Below are positions 12,588 to 23,645 of a DNA stretch of 64,000 nucleotides, piece by piece. The stretch spans positions 64,321,199 through 64,385,198 of the forward strand of contig CM031596.1 in NCBI GenBank assembly GCA_018398815.1, in the 5' to 3' direction. The stretch comes from Conus ventricosus (lineage: Eukaryota > Mollusca > Gastropoda > Neogastropoda > Conidae). The stretch's first letter is position 1; every line of letters starts with the position of its first letter. The position numbers and the translations under genes are program-made. The notes below the pieces were generated by a model. That model did not search any database and was not told the DNA's origin. It saw nothing but the letters and a program-made list of their open reading frames with translations.

Positions 12588-12761
12588 GACAATGTATAAA
12601 CAAACAACTTCTCTACTGACTTCCTTGAAGCAGAAATGACTAGACCCTGCTGGCAATCCAGACACTCCACTTCGGACAATGTATAAACAAACAACTTCTC
12701 TACTGACTTCCTTGAAGCAGAAATGACTAGACCCTGCTGGCAATCCAGACACTCCACTTCG
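12588..12761. repeat. Perfect 87-bp tandem duplication
   Basis: 12588-12674 is repeated without a mismatch at 12675-12761, starting GACAATGTATAAACAAAC. The lack of divergence suggests a recent event or an assembly artefact. Confidence 0.9.
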
Positions 12762-13420
12762 ATTTTATCACAAAATTTTAAAGAAAAAAAAAAAGAAGAA
12801 ACAAAAGGCAAAATAAACACCATGAAAATGTCATACGGACGAACTGGGTCTGCAGTATGAACAACGAAACATCCACTCCGCACAGTGTATTTTCATATCC
12901 TAATCACCAGTTTATCACCAAAACACTGCATTTTATGAACGGTAACCACAGGAACATGTGTAGAGTACTGAAACATAGGCAGGTTAATGCGCTCTCTGAT
13001 CTCTGCAACTCTTGAGAGGCTTGGTCTGTCACCTCCATCTTTCTTCTTTCTCTCTCTCCTCACTATCTTTCTCAGTCTCACTTGTATGGGGGATGATCAT
13101 TGTCGTCTCGCGTGAGATACTTCAAGAAAATCAACAACTAAGTTTTGAAAGCGGCACCGCGACAAGGGCAAAATTGAGCATATAAGTCTGTACTTTGGCC
13201 AGCCGCATGTACTTTTTTGGCTCAGCTGCTGCAACAACACAGCCTTGCTCTATCTACACTTCCATCTGCCTCTTTCTTTATTCAAGACGCTCCCATTCCC
13301 ACACAGAGGAAACTGGGAAAGAATACACTGACTTCACAAGCGCCACCATGACTACCACTACTAACTGGAACAACAATCTAAAACAAACCCTGATATGTTC
13401 TCCCTTGAGGCTAAGACAGG

Positions 13421-14510
13421 TGACCTTGTAATGCCCACTGGGGTCTGATTTTCCCCTAGATGCTATGCCAGATGACCTTGTAATGCCCACTGGGGTCTGA
13501 TTTTCCCTAGATGCTATGCCAGATGACCTTGTAATGCCCACTGGGGTCTGATTTTCCCCTAGATGCTATGCCAGATGACCTTGTAATGCCCACTGGGGTC
13601 CGATTTTCCCTAGATGCTATGCCAGATGACCTTGTAATGCCCACTGGGGTCTGATTTTCCCCTAGATGCTATGCCAGATGACCTTGTAATGCCCACTGGG
13701 GTCTGATTTTCCCCTAGATGCTATGCCAGATGACCTTGTAATGCCCACTAGGGTCTGAATCTTCCTCCTGAGGCTAAGACAGGCGACCTTGTAATGCCCA
13801 CTAGGGTCCGATTTTTTTCCCCTGAGGCTAAGACAGGTGACCTGATGATGCCCACTAGGGTCTGGTTTTCCCCTGAGGTAAAGACAGGTGACCTGATAAT
13901 GCCCACTAGGGACTGATTTTTCCCCAGAGATTAAGACAAGTCACCTGATAATGCCCACTTGGGTCTGATCTTTCCCCTAGGTTAAGATAAGTCACCTGAT
14001 AATGCCCACTAGGGTCTGATTTTTCCCCTAGGTTAAGACAAGTCACCTGATAATGCCCACTTGGGTCTGATTTTTCCCCTGAGTCTAAGACAAGTCACCT
14101 GATAATGCCCACTGTGGACTGATTTTTCCCCTAGGTTAAGACAAGTCACCTGATAATGCCCACTGTGGACTGATTTTTCCCCTAGGTTAAGACAAGTCAC
14201 CTGATAATGCCCACTTGGGTCTGATTTTTCCCCCTGAGTCTAAGACAAGTGACCTGATAATGCCCACTGTGGACTGATTTTTCCCCTAAGTTAAGACAAG
14301 TCACCTGATAATGCCCACTGTGGACCGATTTTCCCCCTAGGCTAAGACAAGTCACCTGATAATGCCCACTTGGGTCTCATTTTTCCCCTAGGTTAAGACA
14401 AGTCACCTGATAATGCCCACTAGGGTCCGATTTTTCCCCCTGAGTCTAAGACAGGTGGCCTGATAATGCCCACTGTGGTCTGACTTACTATGACAGCTGG
14501 CCAGTTAATG
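13421..14510. repeat. Minisatellite, about 52-bp unit, two subfamilies
   Basis: About twenty units are present. Units at 13421-13760 carry GATGCTATGCCAGATGACCT and TGTAATGCCCACTGGGGTCT. Units at 13760-14490 carry TAAGACAAGTCACCTGATAA and TGCCCACTAGGGTCTGATTT. The change between the two subfamilies is abrupt. Confidence 0.9.
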
Positions 14511-16800
14511 CCCACAGCGACCTAACTCTAAGGAATTCAAAGATCCGCTGTTTGTCACAAACTTGTCTCAAATGTTCTTTACGATCTCCCATTGACAAAT
14601 AAGGGTTTTCATAGACTGTTATTTTCTTTATACAATTCATGTGGAAAACAAATCTTAAAAGAACAAGGGTTTTCTCCGACGCTCTTCTAGTCTGCCCCAT
14701 TCACTGAAGCCTTCAATCACAGGCAGACTCTTCTCCGTACCTCTGTAACACCCCTTCACAACCCATCCTCAGCTCAGCAGCAGTGTCCAAGATCTCCTCA
14801 CCTTGACTAGCTTTTTTCCCTGTGACTATAACACAACAGACAAGGGCAGCAGGGCAAGACAGACTTCAAATCATTTCCGTCTAGTCTTCACTTCTTATCT
14901 TTCTTCCATAACTAGTGACACAGTTCCAACAGTACGAGTTCTTTCTTTGATTGGCAACTTGCATCTCAGTGCTGATTTATTCCATGCATGTGTCAACAAC
15001 AATCTCTGATGTAATAACACATGATGTCTTATTTTGACACAACAAACAAGACATCATACTTCATTTGATGTATCTGATTTGAATTTTCTTTCAACTAGCT
15101 ACTACCTTCTTCTATCAGTTAAAAAAAAAACGAAATATATGTGATGTAATCATCACTGTTGAAACAAATAATATAAGTCAATAAAGTAATAACTGCTACA
15201 GATCAAAATTCATACAAAACATGTCAATTTTGCACCACCAGCAATATACCTGAAACTTGAATCGCAGATTTACAGCCTTAACCTCACCATACATCTTTAT
15301 CCAAAGAACAGCTGGAAAGATCTAGTCAATATTCATCATTCCGCCAAGTTTGTGTTACCATTCATGATTAACTTTTTAAAAAATCAATTACAACTCACAC
15401 ACACGTGCAAACACACAATCCAAACTGTGAATGTACACAAAATCACATTGTTTCACTTGAGTCAGAAACACACTTGTGCATTTGAACATTGCCTCTGGAC
15501 CTTACCTGATCAAAAGTCACAGTATTTTCTCTGGACTTCATCTGATCAAAAGTCACAGTATTTTCACTATAACTTGTGCATTGTGGAAATGACTTAGCTG
15601 ACCACAGCATCTTAGCTGATCATAGTATCTTAGCTGACCACAGTATCTTTACTGAAAGCCGAAGACTTTTCATTATCAGATGATCTGACCCGTTTACCTC
15701 AGAACTGCTACAGGTGTACTTTTTCAACTAAAATGAGCATACTTCTCCACATAGTGTGTACTCACCTTCCAACTTTTTTGTAAAAATTAGGGGGATTGGG
15801 GTGCTGTTTTCATTTATCACTACATGGTAGAGGATAGGGGATACCTCACCTTCCAGTGTCTTACCATAAAATAGTCTCTCCCAATACAAATTACATTCAA
15901 ACCTGATTCATCAGTATACTGTGGCACGATTCAGGCTCTCTCACCAGGGTTTTCTTTCTTTTTTCATGACCTGAGCTCCCTGCTATTATTCCAAAATATC
16001 GGCATGTCGTAGAAGACAGGCGCAACTAGACACTCATGAGTTTGCAAAAGTTGGTCGATTTCTGATCAGAGCACACGAACGCAATTGTTACACACCATTA
16101 GTGCAATTACCCCTTAAGAACTTCATCTCCAGATTTTTATTTAGACTTTTTTTTCTGTTCTTCATGTTCATAGTATTTTCACAAAACGTATATGTACAAA
16201 ATATGGCAAAATCATATGGGTAAACAGGTCTGCATGATCATTAATGTCAGCATGAGGAGAACTGTCAGGATGCGAAATCTCCCATTCATGTTGGCTTCAT
16301 CATGCCATGCTCAGAGAAGGGCACTCACCATAACTATATATATACTGACAAAAAAGGAAACTGGTGTTCACATTAACTGTGAACACTCCACTTTCATTGT
16401 AAGTGGGTTGGCTGCAGTACTCAGTGCGTTAGGGGTTCACTGTTCTGCCAACTGCACATACAATATATAGAGTACCCTGATTTGAAACAACATGGCTGAA
16501 CAATCTGCTATCTTTTAAAACAGACACTACACAACAGTTCTTACAGAGAATCAGGCCATGAAATAACAAATTAACAGTGAAAGACAGCAGGCACTGAAAT
16601 ATGATGGTTTACTTTATGTCAAAGTATCAATATCAAAACAAACCATTCATTATTAATACAGTTAACCAAAGCTGTTTCACAACTGAACATTCCAAATTAT
16701 AGATAAAACTTGCAATCTGGCCATTGGTGATTTCAGGGCAGTCCATATATTCCAAATGAGAGACATGACTGAAAATGGAATTGTCTGTATCCATTTTAAA
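14511..16800. other. Stretch without a clear gene; short tandem duplications
   Basis: At 15482-15566 a 38-bp segment with TGATCAAAAGTCACAGTATT is present twice, and at 15594-15655 a 21-bp unit (ATCTTAGCTGACCACAGT) is present three times. An AATAAA on the minus strand near 16140 could serve a minus-strand transcript ending at 16805. I see no other supportable gene. Confidence 0.5.
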
Positions 16801-16804
16801 ATGT

Positions 16805-17253
16805 TCATGCTGGAATCTTTGCCGCAGAAACAACAACATGCTTCTGCTTTGCTTTAGCGATCAGCTGTGAGTTGTGAGCTGAGGGCAAAGAGATGGTGGT
16901 TCCGGTTCCATCAGAGACATACACTTGGGGGACAGTTTGACCACCCCAGCTCCTACCCAGTATGACCCATTGCTGCCCAGGTGACTCTTCCTGTCAGTTC
17001 TTGTTGTTGACAGGCTTACATCATGAAAGGAAGCACTTTCTTTTGTATGGCCATCTCATCATAAGAAAGCTCAGAACAGAATGAAATGGCAGAGCATCAT
17101 CTTCATCATCTTATTCTAATGAATCATCACAGTAACCCAAGGAGACTTTTGAGTCCAAATCTTCACTGTTGCTAGGTTCATGACAACTGTCATGTTGATC
17201 TCTTTTTCAATCCTCTCCATGTCCATACCCAAAGAGACTAGGTGTGTCCACAT
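16805..17253 (-). CDS. Candidate terminal exon of an unrecognised gene
   Basis: On the minus strand an acceptor-like TTGCCCTCTCAG ends at 17254. Protein-like sequence follows but in several frames: DVDTPSLFG, then a segment with HEPSNSEDLDSKVSLGYCDD, then HTKESASFHDVSLSTTRTD, then a frame containing DGTGTTISLPSAHNSQL that ends SAAKIPA with TGA at 16805-16807. The low-complexity Ser/Asp composition resembles the C-terminus of a regulatory protein (inference). Frame changes occur near C or G runs, as in the conserved genes of this window, but two stops (a TGA in one frame, and a TAA after DDSLE) are not explained. It may be a pseudogene. No upstream exon was found before the SAMD8 end at 19398. 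Confidence 0.35.
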
Positions 17254-17990
17254 CTGAGAGGGCAAGGAACGAGGCAAAAAACTACATTAACAGCAACAGC
17301 TACAACAGCTTATATTTCAAATCTCCATTTTGGATTTTTTTTAAGTGTTTCAGATTCAAATTTAGTGAAGCTGATTGAAACCTAAGATTTAAAAAAAAAA
17401 TGACACTAAATGTCTAAATATTACAGGCTTTCAATCTCAAAACCACATTTCAAGATGTTCCACAGCTTTGTCATGGATAGACTCTCATTATTGCTGACTC
17501 TATGGCACACACACACACACCGCATGAATGCACATTTTTTAAACAACAGGAGATCAGCAAATATGCAGTTAGATATTAGCAGTCACAAACGTTAATGACT
17601 CGTCACAAGCTTCAACGTCAATGACTTCAACCCAGTAAGCTGGCGCTTCTCATACCGCAGTGTAAGGCAATGTGTCTTGAAGGTGGGGGGGTTACACTGC
17701 AACAAGTCCGGATACATAAACTGAAATGTTTTGTTTAATGCCCAAAATGTGTAGAACAACTCCAACCACCAATTCTCATTTTACTTCCGACAAGCCGAAT
17801 ATATGACACCAATGATTGGCTGAATGGTCAGTTCAATTTGATTCATGTTGCTTATAGCTCAGCAGACCACAATGGGCTATATTGGGGCTCTCTTCCCGAC
17901 CGAGCGAAAGACAGTAAAAGGGGAAGCACTCTTTACATGATTACTTTCAACTCCAAATTAATGAACAAACACCGGGGATTTCATATCTTC
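17254..17990. other. Stretch without a visible gene
   Basis: Nothing I can support was found. It contains a short CA repeat near 17506-17520. Confidence 0.5.
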
Positions 17991-17991
17991 C

Positions 17992-18735
17992 CTGACATTA
18001 GTTGACCTACCTCCCACAGAAAGTGACATCAGTTGACCTCTTTTCCATAGCAAGTGACATCAGTCGACCTACCTCCCACAGAAAGTGACATCAGTTGACC
18101 TCCTTTCCATAGCAAGTGACATCAGTCGACCTACCTCCCACAGAAAGTGACATCAGTTGACCTCCTTTCCATAGCAAGTGACATCAGTCGACCTACCTCC
18201 CACAGAAAGTGACATCAGTTGACCTCCTTTCCATAGCAAGTGACATCAGTCGACCTACCTCCCACAGAAAGTGACATCAGTTGACCTCCTTTCCATAGCA
18301 AGTGACATCAGTCGACCTACCTCCCACAGAAAGTGACATCAGTTGACCTCCTTTCCATAGCAAGTGACATCAGTCGACCTACCTCCCACAGAAAGTGACA
18401 TCAGTTGACCTCCTTTCCATAGCAAGTGACATCAGTCGACCTACCTCCCACAGACAGTGACATCAGTTGACCTCCTTTCCATAGCAAGTGACATCAGTCG
18501 ACCTACCTCCCACAGAAAGTGACATCAGTTGACCTCCTTTCCATAGCAAGTGACATCAGTCGACCTACCTCCCACAGAAAGTGACATCAGTTGACCTCCT
18601 TTCAATGGAAAGTGACATCAATTGACCAACTTTCCACAGAAAGTGACATCAGTTGATCTACCTTCCACAGAATATACATTGTTTGATCTGCCTTCCACAG
18701 AAAGTGAATCAATTGACCAACCTTCCAAATTCTAA
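17992..18735. repeat. Minisatellite with 60-bp dimeric unit
   Basis: Two related half-units of about 30 bp alternate: one with TGACATCAGTCGACCTACCT and CCCACAGAAAG, the other with TGACATCAGTTGACCTCCTT and TCCATAGCAAG. About ten almost identical dimers run from 18005 to 18605, with diverged single units at the right edge. Confidence 0.9.
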
Positions 18736-18761
18736 ACAGGCTCAACCCTGAACCAACTGGC

Positions 18762-18767
18762 TTTATT
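18762..18767 (-). terminator. Possible poly(A) signal of SAMD8
   Basis: TTTATT on the plus strand is AATAAA on the minus strand, about 630 bases after the SAMD8 stop codon. I saw no other AATAAA between it and the stop, but cleavage position is not visible from sequence alone. Confidence 0.3.
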
Positions 18768-19397
18768 TACAGGTGTGTGTTCCTCTATGCTTATCTTTTC
18801 TTTTTTTCTGATTTCATTAATGTCTGTGCACTCCTTTGCATGCAGTGTGAAAGCCTGAGCAACTCTCTCTCTAAAAATTCACTGATATATGTGAAATCCA
18901 GCTCATGAAGGACGAGAGGGAGATATCCAAAGATCTGTTCAATTTTCAACACACCAAGTCAAACTACCAAAAATAATCGTAACTTTGTCAGAAATGTTCC
19001 CTACTTCAAGGTGCCCGTTTTTTTTGTTTTTTTTTAAATTCATAGTGCCAGAAGAATTCAGGTTCACTTCTGTGTTGGTATTAGCCTAAATCTGAGAAGC
19101 CAAAAGATGACTGCAACACTTCAAACAGGAGTCTGCTTCAAAATTCTTTTGGTGTACAAATATTGCTCTTTGCATAGGTCAGGTCATAATCACTGATCCA
19201 AGTAAAACAAAATATTTTTAAAAAAGCAAAAAATTCTATTGACAATGTTTACACCAAATGGCATCACATAATCGAATGTAATAAACACAAATCAAAAACT
19301 TAAAGACAAAAAATAACTGAAAATTGATTAAAATAAATGGTTGATTTCATTTTCCATGTTATCAGTCCTCACTACAAACCACTGACACCATCCGCGC

Positions 19398-19744
19398 TCA
19401 TTCCCCTTTGGCATTAGTCCTGAAAATGTTGCCCGACATGAGGTCCTTCAACCTCTGGGGGATCTTGAAAGGCCACTCATACTCATTGGGCACCACCCCA
19501 TCACAGTGCGACTCGAAGAAGGAAAACAAAGGAAACCACACTCGCGTGCGCTGCGCGTCCTGCTGCATGAGGGAGCGGTTGTTGGCCAGGGTGTGGTAGT
19601 ACATGAAGAGGCGGGAAGTCAGGTAAAAGGCCATGAACACGTCAATAGAGTAGTGCTCGTGAGCCGCCAGGATGAAGAAGATGCCAAAGATGTTGAGCAC
19701 CCAGGATATCAGGTGGAGGTAATACATGTCGAAGGCCGGCGTGT
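19398..19744 (-). CDS. SAMD8: SAMD8 homologue, exon 4 (C-terminal catalytic part)
   Basis: The last coding exon begins after the acceptor GTTGACAG and completes the TAC codon started by exon 3. It reads [18 protein letters not shown], then [38 protein letters not shown] and VPNEYEWPF, and stops at 19398-19400. HEHYSID supplies the His and Asp of the sphingomyelin-synthase-family active site. Known SMSr proteins act in the endoplasmic reticulum membrane and make ceramide phosphoethanolamine. That activity is inferred here by homology. The C-terminus ([10 protein letters not shown]) differs from the vertebrate one. Confidence 0.93.
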
Positions 19745-20575
19745 CTGTCAACGGAGGGGTCAGATCCGATTATCAGTCAACGGATACGACAGTCTGAACA
19801 TCAGTCAACTGAAAGATCAAGTCTGACAGTCGCTCATCAGAAAGGACAGTGTGATAGTCAACAGAAAAGATAGGTCTGAAAGTCAATAAACAGAAAGTAC
19901 AGTGTGAGAGTCAACAGAAAAGATAGGTCTGACAGTCTATCAACAGAAAGGACAGTGTGAGAGTCCACAGAAAAGACAGGTCTAACAGTGCATTAACAGA
20001 AAGGACAGTGTGAGAGTCATCAGAAAAGACAGGTCTGACAGTGTATTAACAGAAAGGACAGTGTGAGAGTCATCAGAAAAGACAAGTCTAACAGTCTATC
20101 AACAGAAAGGTTATGTCTGATGACAAGTCTATCATCAGAATGGACAGGTCTGGTCTCACAGCCAAAAAAAAAAACAGACAAGTCTGACAGGATGTCAACA
20201 GAAAGGGCATTTTGACAGCGAGTCAACAGAGAGGGAAGGTCTGAAATTTACTTTGTCAACAGAAAGGATGTTTCATAGTCTGTCAATGGAAAGGACAGCC
20301 AGTCAACAGAAATGACTGTCTGACAGTTAAACAGAAAGGACAGTGTGACGGTCAGTCAACTGAAATCTGACTGTCAGTCCACAGAAACTGACAGAAAGAA
20401 CAGTCAGTCAGCAGAAAGGACATGTATGTCTGACAACCAGTCAATAGAAAGCACAAATCTGTTAGTTAACAGAAAGCACAAATCTGACAGTCAATAGAAA
20501 GGACAGCGGCACAGTGAGTCAACAGACAGGAAAGGAGAGTAAAAGTCAACGGAAGTCTGTATGCAGAAAGTCCAC
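19745..20575. repeat. Degenerate minisatellite in SAMD8 intron 3
   Basis: From about 19770 a diverged unit near 27 or 53 bp recurs with ACAGAAAGGACAGTGTGAGA, GTCATCAGAAAAGACAGGTC and TGACAGTC. A CA microsatellite lies just beyond, at about 20613-20662. Confidence 0.7.
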
Positions 20576-20615
20576 TGGACATTATATAAACAACAACAGA
20601 ATTTCACTGAACTTT

Positions 20616-20646
<31 letters not shown>

Positions 20647-20799
20647 ACATACACACACTCAAATAAACTGCATGTGACACGCACTTTGAATTTTTATTTA
20701 ATTAAACATTAAAAAACAGAAACTGTGATTTATATCAAGCCTCAAATAAATTGCCTCTGATCACCTGATTTCAAGTGTCTAGCATAATGCCAAGATCGT

Positions 20800-21548
20800 C
20801 ATTGGAAATTCAGGATTCAGGCGAACTGTCAGATCAAGGTCTGCCTGAATTCAGACTTCAATCAGATCAAGAGGTCCACCCGAATTCAGCCTTCAATCAC
20901 ATCAAGTGGTCTGCCTGAATTCAGGCTTCAATCAGATCACAAGGTCTGCCTGACTTCAGGCTTCAATCAGATCACAAGGTTTGCCTGACTTCAGGCTTCA
21001 ATTAGATCATGAGATCCGCCTGAGTTCAGGCTTCAATCACATCACAAGGTCTGCCTGAGTTCAGGCTTCAATCACATCAAGAGATCTGTCTGAATTCAGG
21101 CTTCAATCAGATAAAGAGGTCCGCCTGAATTCAGGCTTCAATCAGTATCAAAAAGTCTCCCTGAATTCAGGCCTCAATCAGATCAAGAGGTCTGCCTGAA
21201 TTCAGGCTTCAATCACATCAAGAGGTCTGCCTGAATTCAGGCTTCAATCAGATCACAAAGTCTGCCTGAATTCAGGCTTCAATCACATCAAGAGGTCTGC
21301 CTGAATTCAGGCTTCAATCAGATCACAAGGTCTGCCTGAATTCAGGCTTTGATCAGATCACAAGGTCTGCCTGAATTCAGGCTTCAATCAAATCAAGAGG
21401 TCTGCCTGAATTCAGGGCTTCAAGTTCAATCAGATCACAAGGTTTGCCTGAATTCAGGATTCAATCAGATCACAAGGTTTGCCTGAATTCAGGATTCAAT
21501 CAGATCAAGAGGTCTGCCTAAATTCAGGATTCAATCAGATCACAAGGC
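20800..21548. repeat. Minisatellite, 36-bp unit, left part
   Basis: About twenty units contain GGTCTGCCTGAATTCAGGCT and TCAATCAGATCA. Each unit holds the 12-base palindrome CCTGAATTCAGG. The array is interrupted at 21549 by the LINE and resumes at 27498. Confidence 0.92.
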
Positions 21549-21559
21549 CCGTCCTAAAT
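21549..21559. repeat. Target-site duplication, left copy
   Basis: CCGTCCTAAAT here is repeated exactly at 27498-27508 and lies within a minisatellite unit, so it marks the insertion site of the LINE. Confidence 0.9.
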
Positions 21560-21616
21560 CCCTCCGGGGGTTGCGACCTTGTCGTGGTCAGAGGGCTTGC
21601 GCGGTCCAGTGATCCC
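21560..21616 (+). ncRNA. Possible HDV-like self-cleaving ribozyme at the LINE 5' end
   Basis: Starting at the first base of the element, CCCTC (21560-21564) can pair with GAGGG (21591-21595). GGGGTTGC (21567-21574) can pair, with wobbles, with GTGATCCC (21609-21616). GACC (21575-21578) can pair with GGTC (21586-21589). This nested order is the double-pseudoknot layout of HDV-like ribozymes, which are known at the 5' ends of R2, RTE and L1Tc elements. The P4 stem is minimal or absent in my reading, so this is a hypothesis. Confidence 0.35.
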
Positions 21617-22288
21617 TTAGGCTTTGCTGGCAGGGGCATCAATACTTGGAGATAGGCTGGTTTTTTCAAACTGCTTCTAGGCCTGTGAAGTCGAGATGCT
21701 GCTGGCCTAAGCGTAACGTGGTAAGGAGTTGATGCCCCTGGTAGGGCTTCCCATGTCAGATAGGCTAAGGGTGAGGATCCTGACTAAGAGTAACCCGCCT
21801 TTCTCCTTTTCTTGTTTTCTGCCTTTCTTATTTGGCCCTTTTCTATCTTCGTCTCCCCTTCAAGTCTTCTTTTCCACACTCCTTTTCTCTCTGTGGTCTC
21901 CTTAAGATCCGCCGCGTTTGCCGTGCGGTGCAACCTGTGTCGGAGGGGATGAGATCCTGGTGATTGAGAGGGCCAGTGCTTGAGGAGGCCGGTGCTCTCA
22001 ACACATCACTTTGGCTCGGACCTCTCCTAGACAGGGAGTACACTTTGGCCCGGGTGTACTAATCGGCTCCCCTTCTTGGGGCTGGGTCAAGACAGGCAGT
22101 TCCCCTGCTGGCCATGTGAACCCCTGCAGTGCTCAGCTCTCTGTTCCCGGGAGTTGAGCATGATCAGGGGGATAGGGTTGGTGGTTTCTGTTTGTCGTAT
22201 GTCCTCCCGAAGCCTGGAAGGGGTCAAGACATTGGTTTCTTGGCCCTGGCCCCTTAGTTGGACTCCAAGGTGGGTGGGTAAGGGAGAG

Positions 22289-23619
22289 ATGAAACATAAT
22301 AAAATAAATATGGCTTTTTCCAAAAACATCCCCCCCAAAAAGAAGAGGAAGGCAGCGTCCCCTATTTCAGGGGATCAATTTTCAGATAGCGATTCAGATA
22401 CAGAGGTAAGACAGAGGACAGGTTTCTGGCTTCTGGCTCGTGATGGAAGGGACGGAGCAGGAAAGACCCCTTTCAGCTCTGAGTCCTTTTGCTATCCAGA
22501 AGGGATTTCAAGGTTTAGCAGGTGACCCTCAATCCATCAAAAGGTTGCGAAATGGCTCGTTTCTGGTTCAATGTAGATCAAAAAAAACAATCCGAACAGC
22601 TGCTGAGGGCAACAAAGCTCGTAGACAGGGAGATCAAGATGACTCCCCATAAACAGTTGAAATTCGTCGAAAGGAGTGATTCGCTGCCGAGATTTAACAG
22701 GTGTCTCAGAGGCAGAGATCAAGACGGAACTGGCGTCCCAGGGTGTGACGGAGGTACGCAGGGTGACGGTAAAAAAAAGGTGCAGAAAGAGTGGCCACCA
22801 ACACCCTCTTTCTGACATTCTGCAACCCTGTGCTGCCTCCGGTCATCAAAGTTGGTTACCTGAACGTCCGAGTTCAGCTGTATGTTCCGTCCCCGTTGAG
22901 GTGCTTCAGATGCCAGAGGTTTGGCCATGTCAGAGACCGCTGTTCTGGGCAGGAGGTGTGCGGTGTTTGCTGCAAGGTAACCCATGATGGGCCGTGTAAA
23001 ATCCGGCACATTGTGCTAACTGCGGTGGCGACCATCCCTCCTCTTCAAGAAACTGTCCTCTTTGGATTCTGAATCCACAATACAAAGAGTCAAAACAGAA
23101 AAGAAAATCTCCTTTTTTGAGGCCCGCAAACAGGTTGTGGGCAGTCAGACGCCAACAGCTTCTTCTTATGCTTCGGCCGTAAAGACAGTTCCCACAGTTC
23201 CCACTCGGTCAGTCTGCTGCCAGACTGATGACTTCACGTTTTCTAAGACATTGCAAGGAAGAATTGTCAACTCTGGTGGAAGCAGGTCCACCACCTCCCA
23301 ACCCAAAGTGAATGCCCCTGGTGGAGGCAAAAAATCCGCCACCCCTCAGACTGCCCAGCAGTCTACAAATCTGCTGCTGGGCAGATTAAAAAACCAGCAA
23401 GTCCCACCTCGAACTCCTCTGTCCAGTGCCCGTGCGGGCAAGTGAGTTCAATCCAGTGTGGAGATGGTGGAGATGAGGAGGAAACCTCTACCGTCTCCCA
23501 AATCCAGACCCTCTTCACCTGTTGGCAAGTCTGCCAGCAGGTCTGAAGATGCAAACAGTCCAGTGAAACTAAGTAATAAATTCACTCCATTGAAAGACGT
23601 TGATGAGGAGATGACCTGA
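22289..23619 (+). pseudogene. LINE ORF1, gag-like nucleic-acid-binding protein, frameshifted
   Basis: ATG at 22289 opens MKHNKINMAFSKN with a basic KKKRK patch. After frame changes it continues through FAIQKGFQGL, SEQLLRATKLVDREIKMTP, EAEIKTELASQGVTEVRRV and KVGYLNVRVQLYVPSPLRC. Zinc knuckles follow: CFRCQRFGHVRDRC, a second Cys-rich segment near 22955-22998 (CGVC...GPC), and CANCGGDHPSSSRNC in another frame near 23010-23055. The tail holds SYASAVK, common in I-group ORF1 proteins, and stops at 23617-23619. At least four frame changes are needed, one at the A run near 22579. Its known role is binding LINE RNA. Confidence 0.8.
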
Positions 23620-23645
23620 TCTCTCTCCTTTTCGCCCTCTGCACC

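Noticed and set aside
14488..14700. A 70-codon minus-strand ORF at the edge of the 52-bp minisatellite
   Set aside because: Its end is inside the repeat and no exon boundary or homology is visible.
20800..21548. CRISPR-like regular repeats
   Set aside because: The repeats are contiguous 36-bp units without unique spacers, in an intron of an animal gene.
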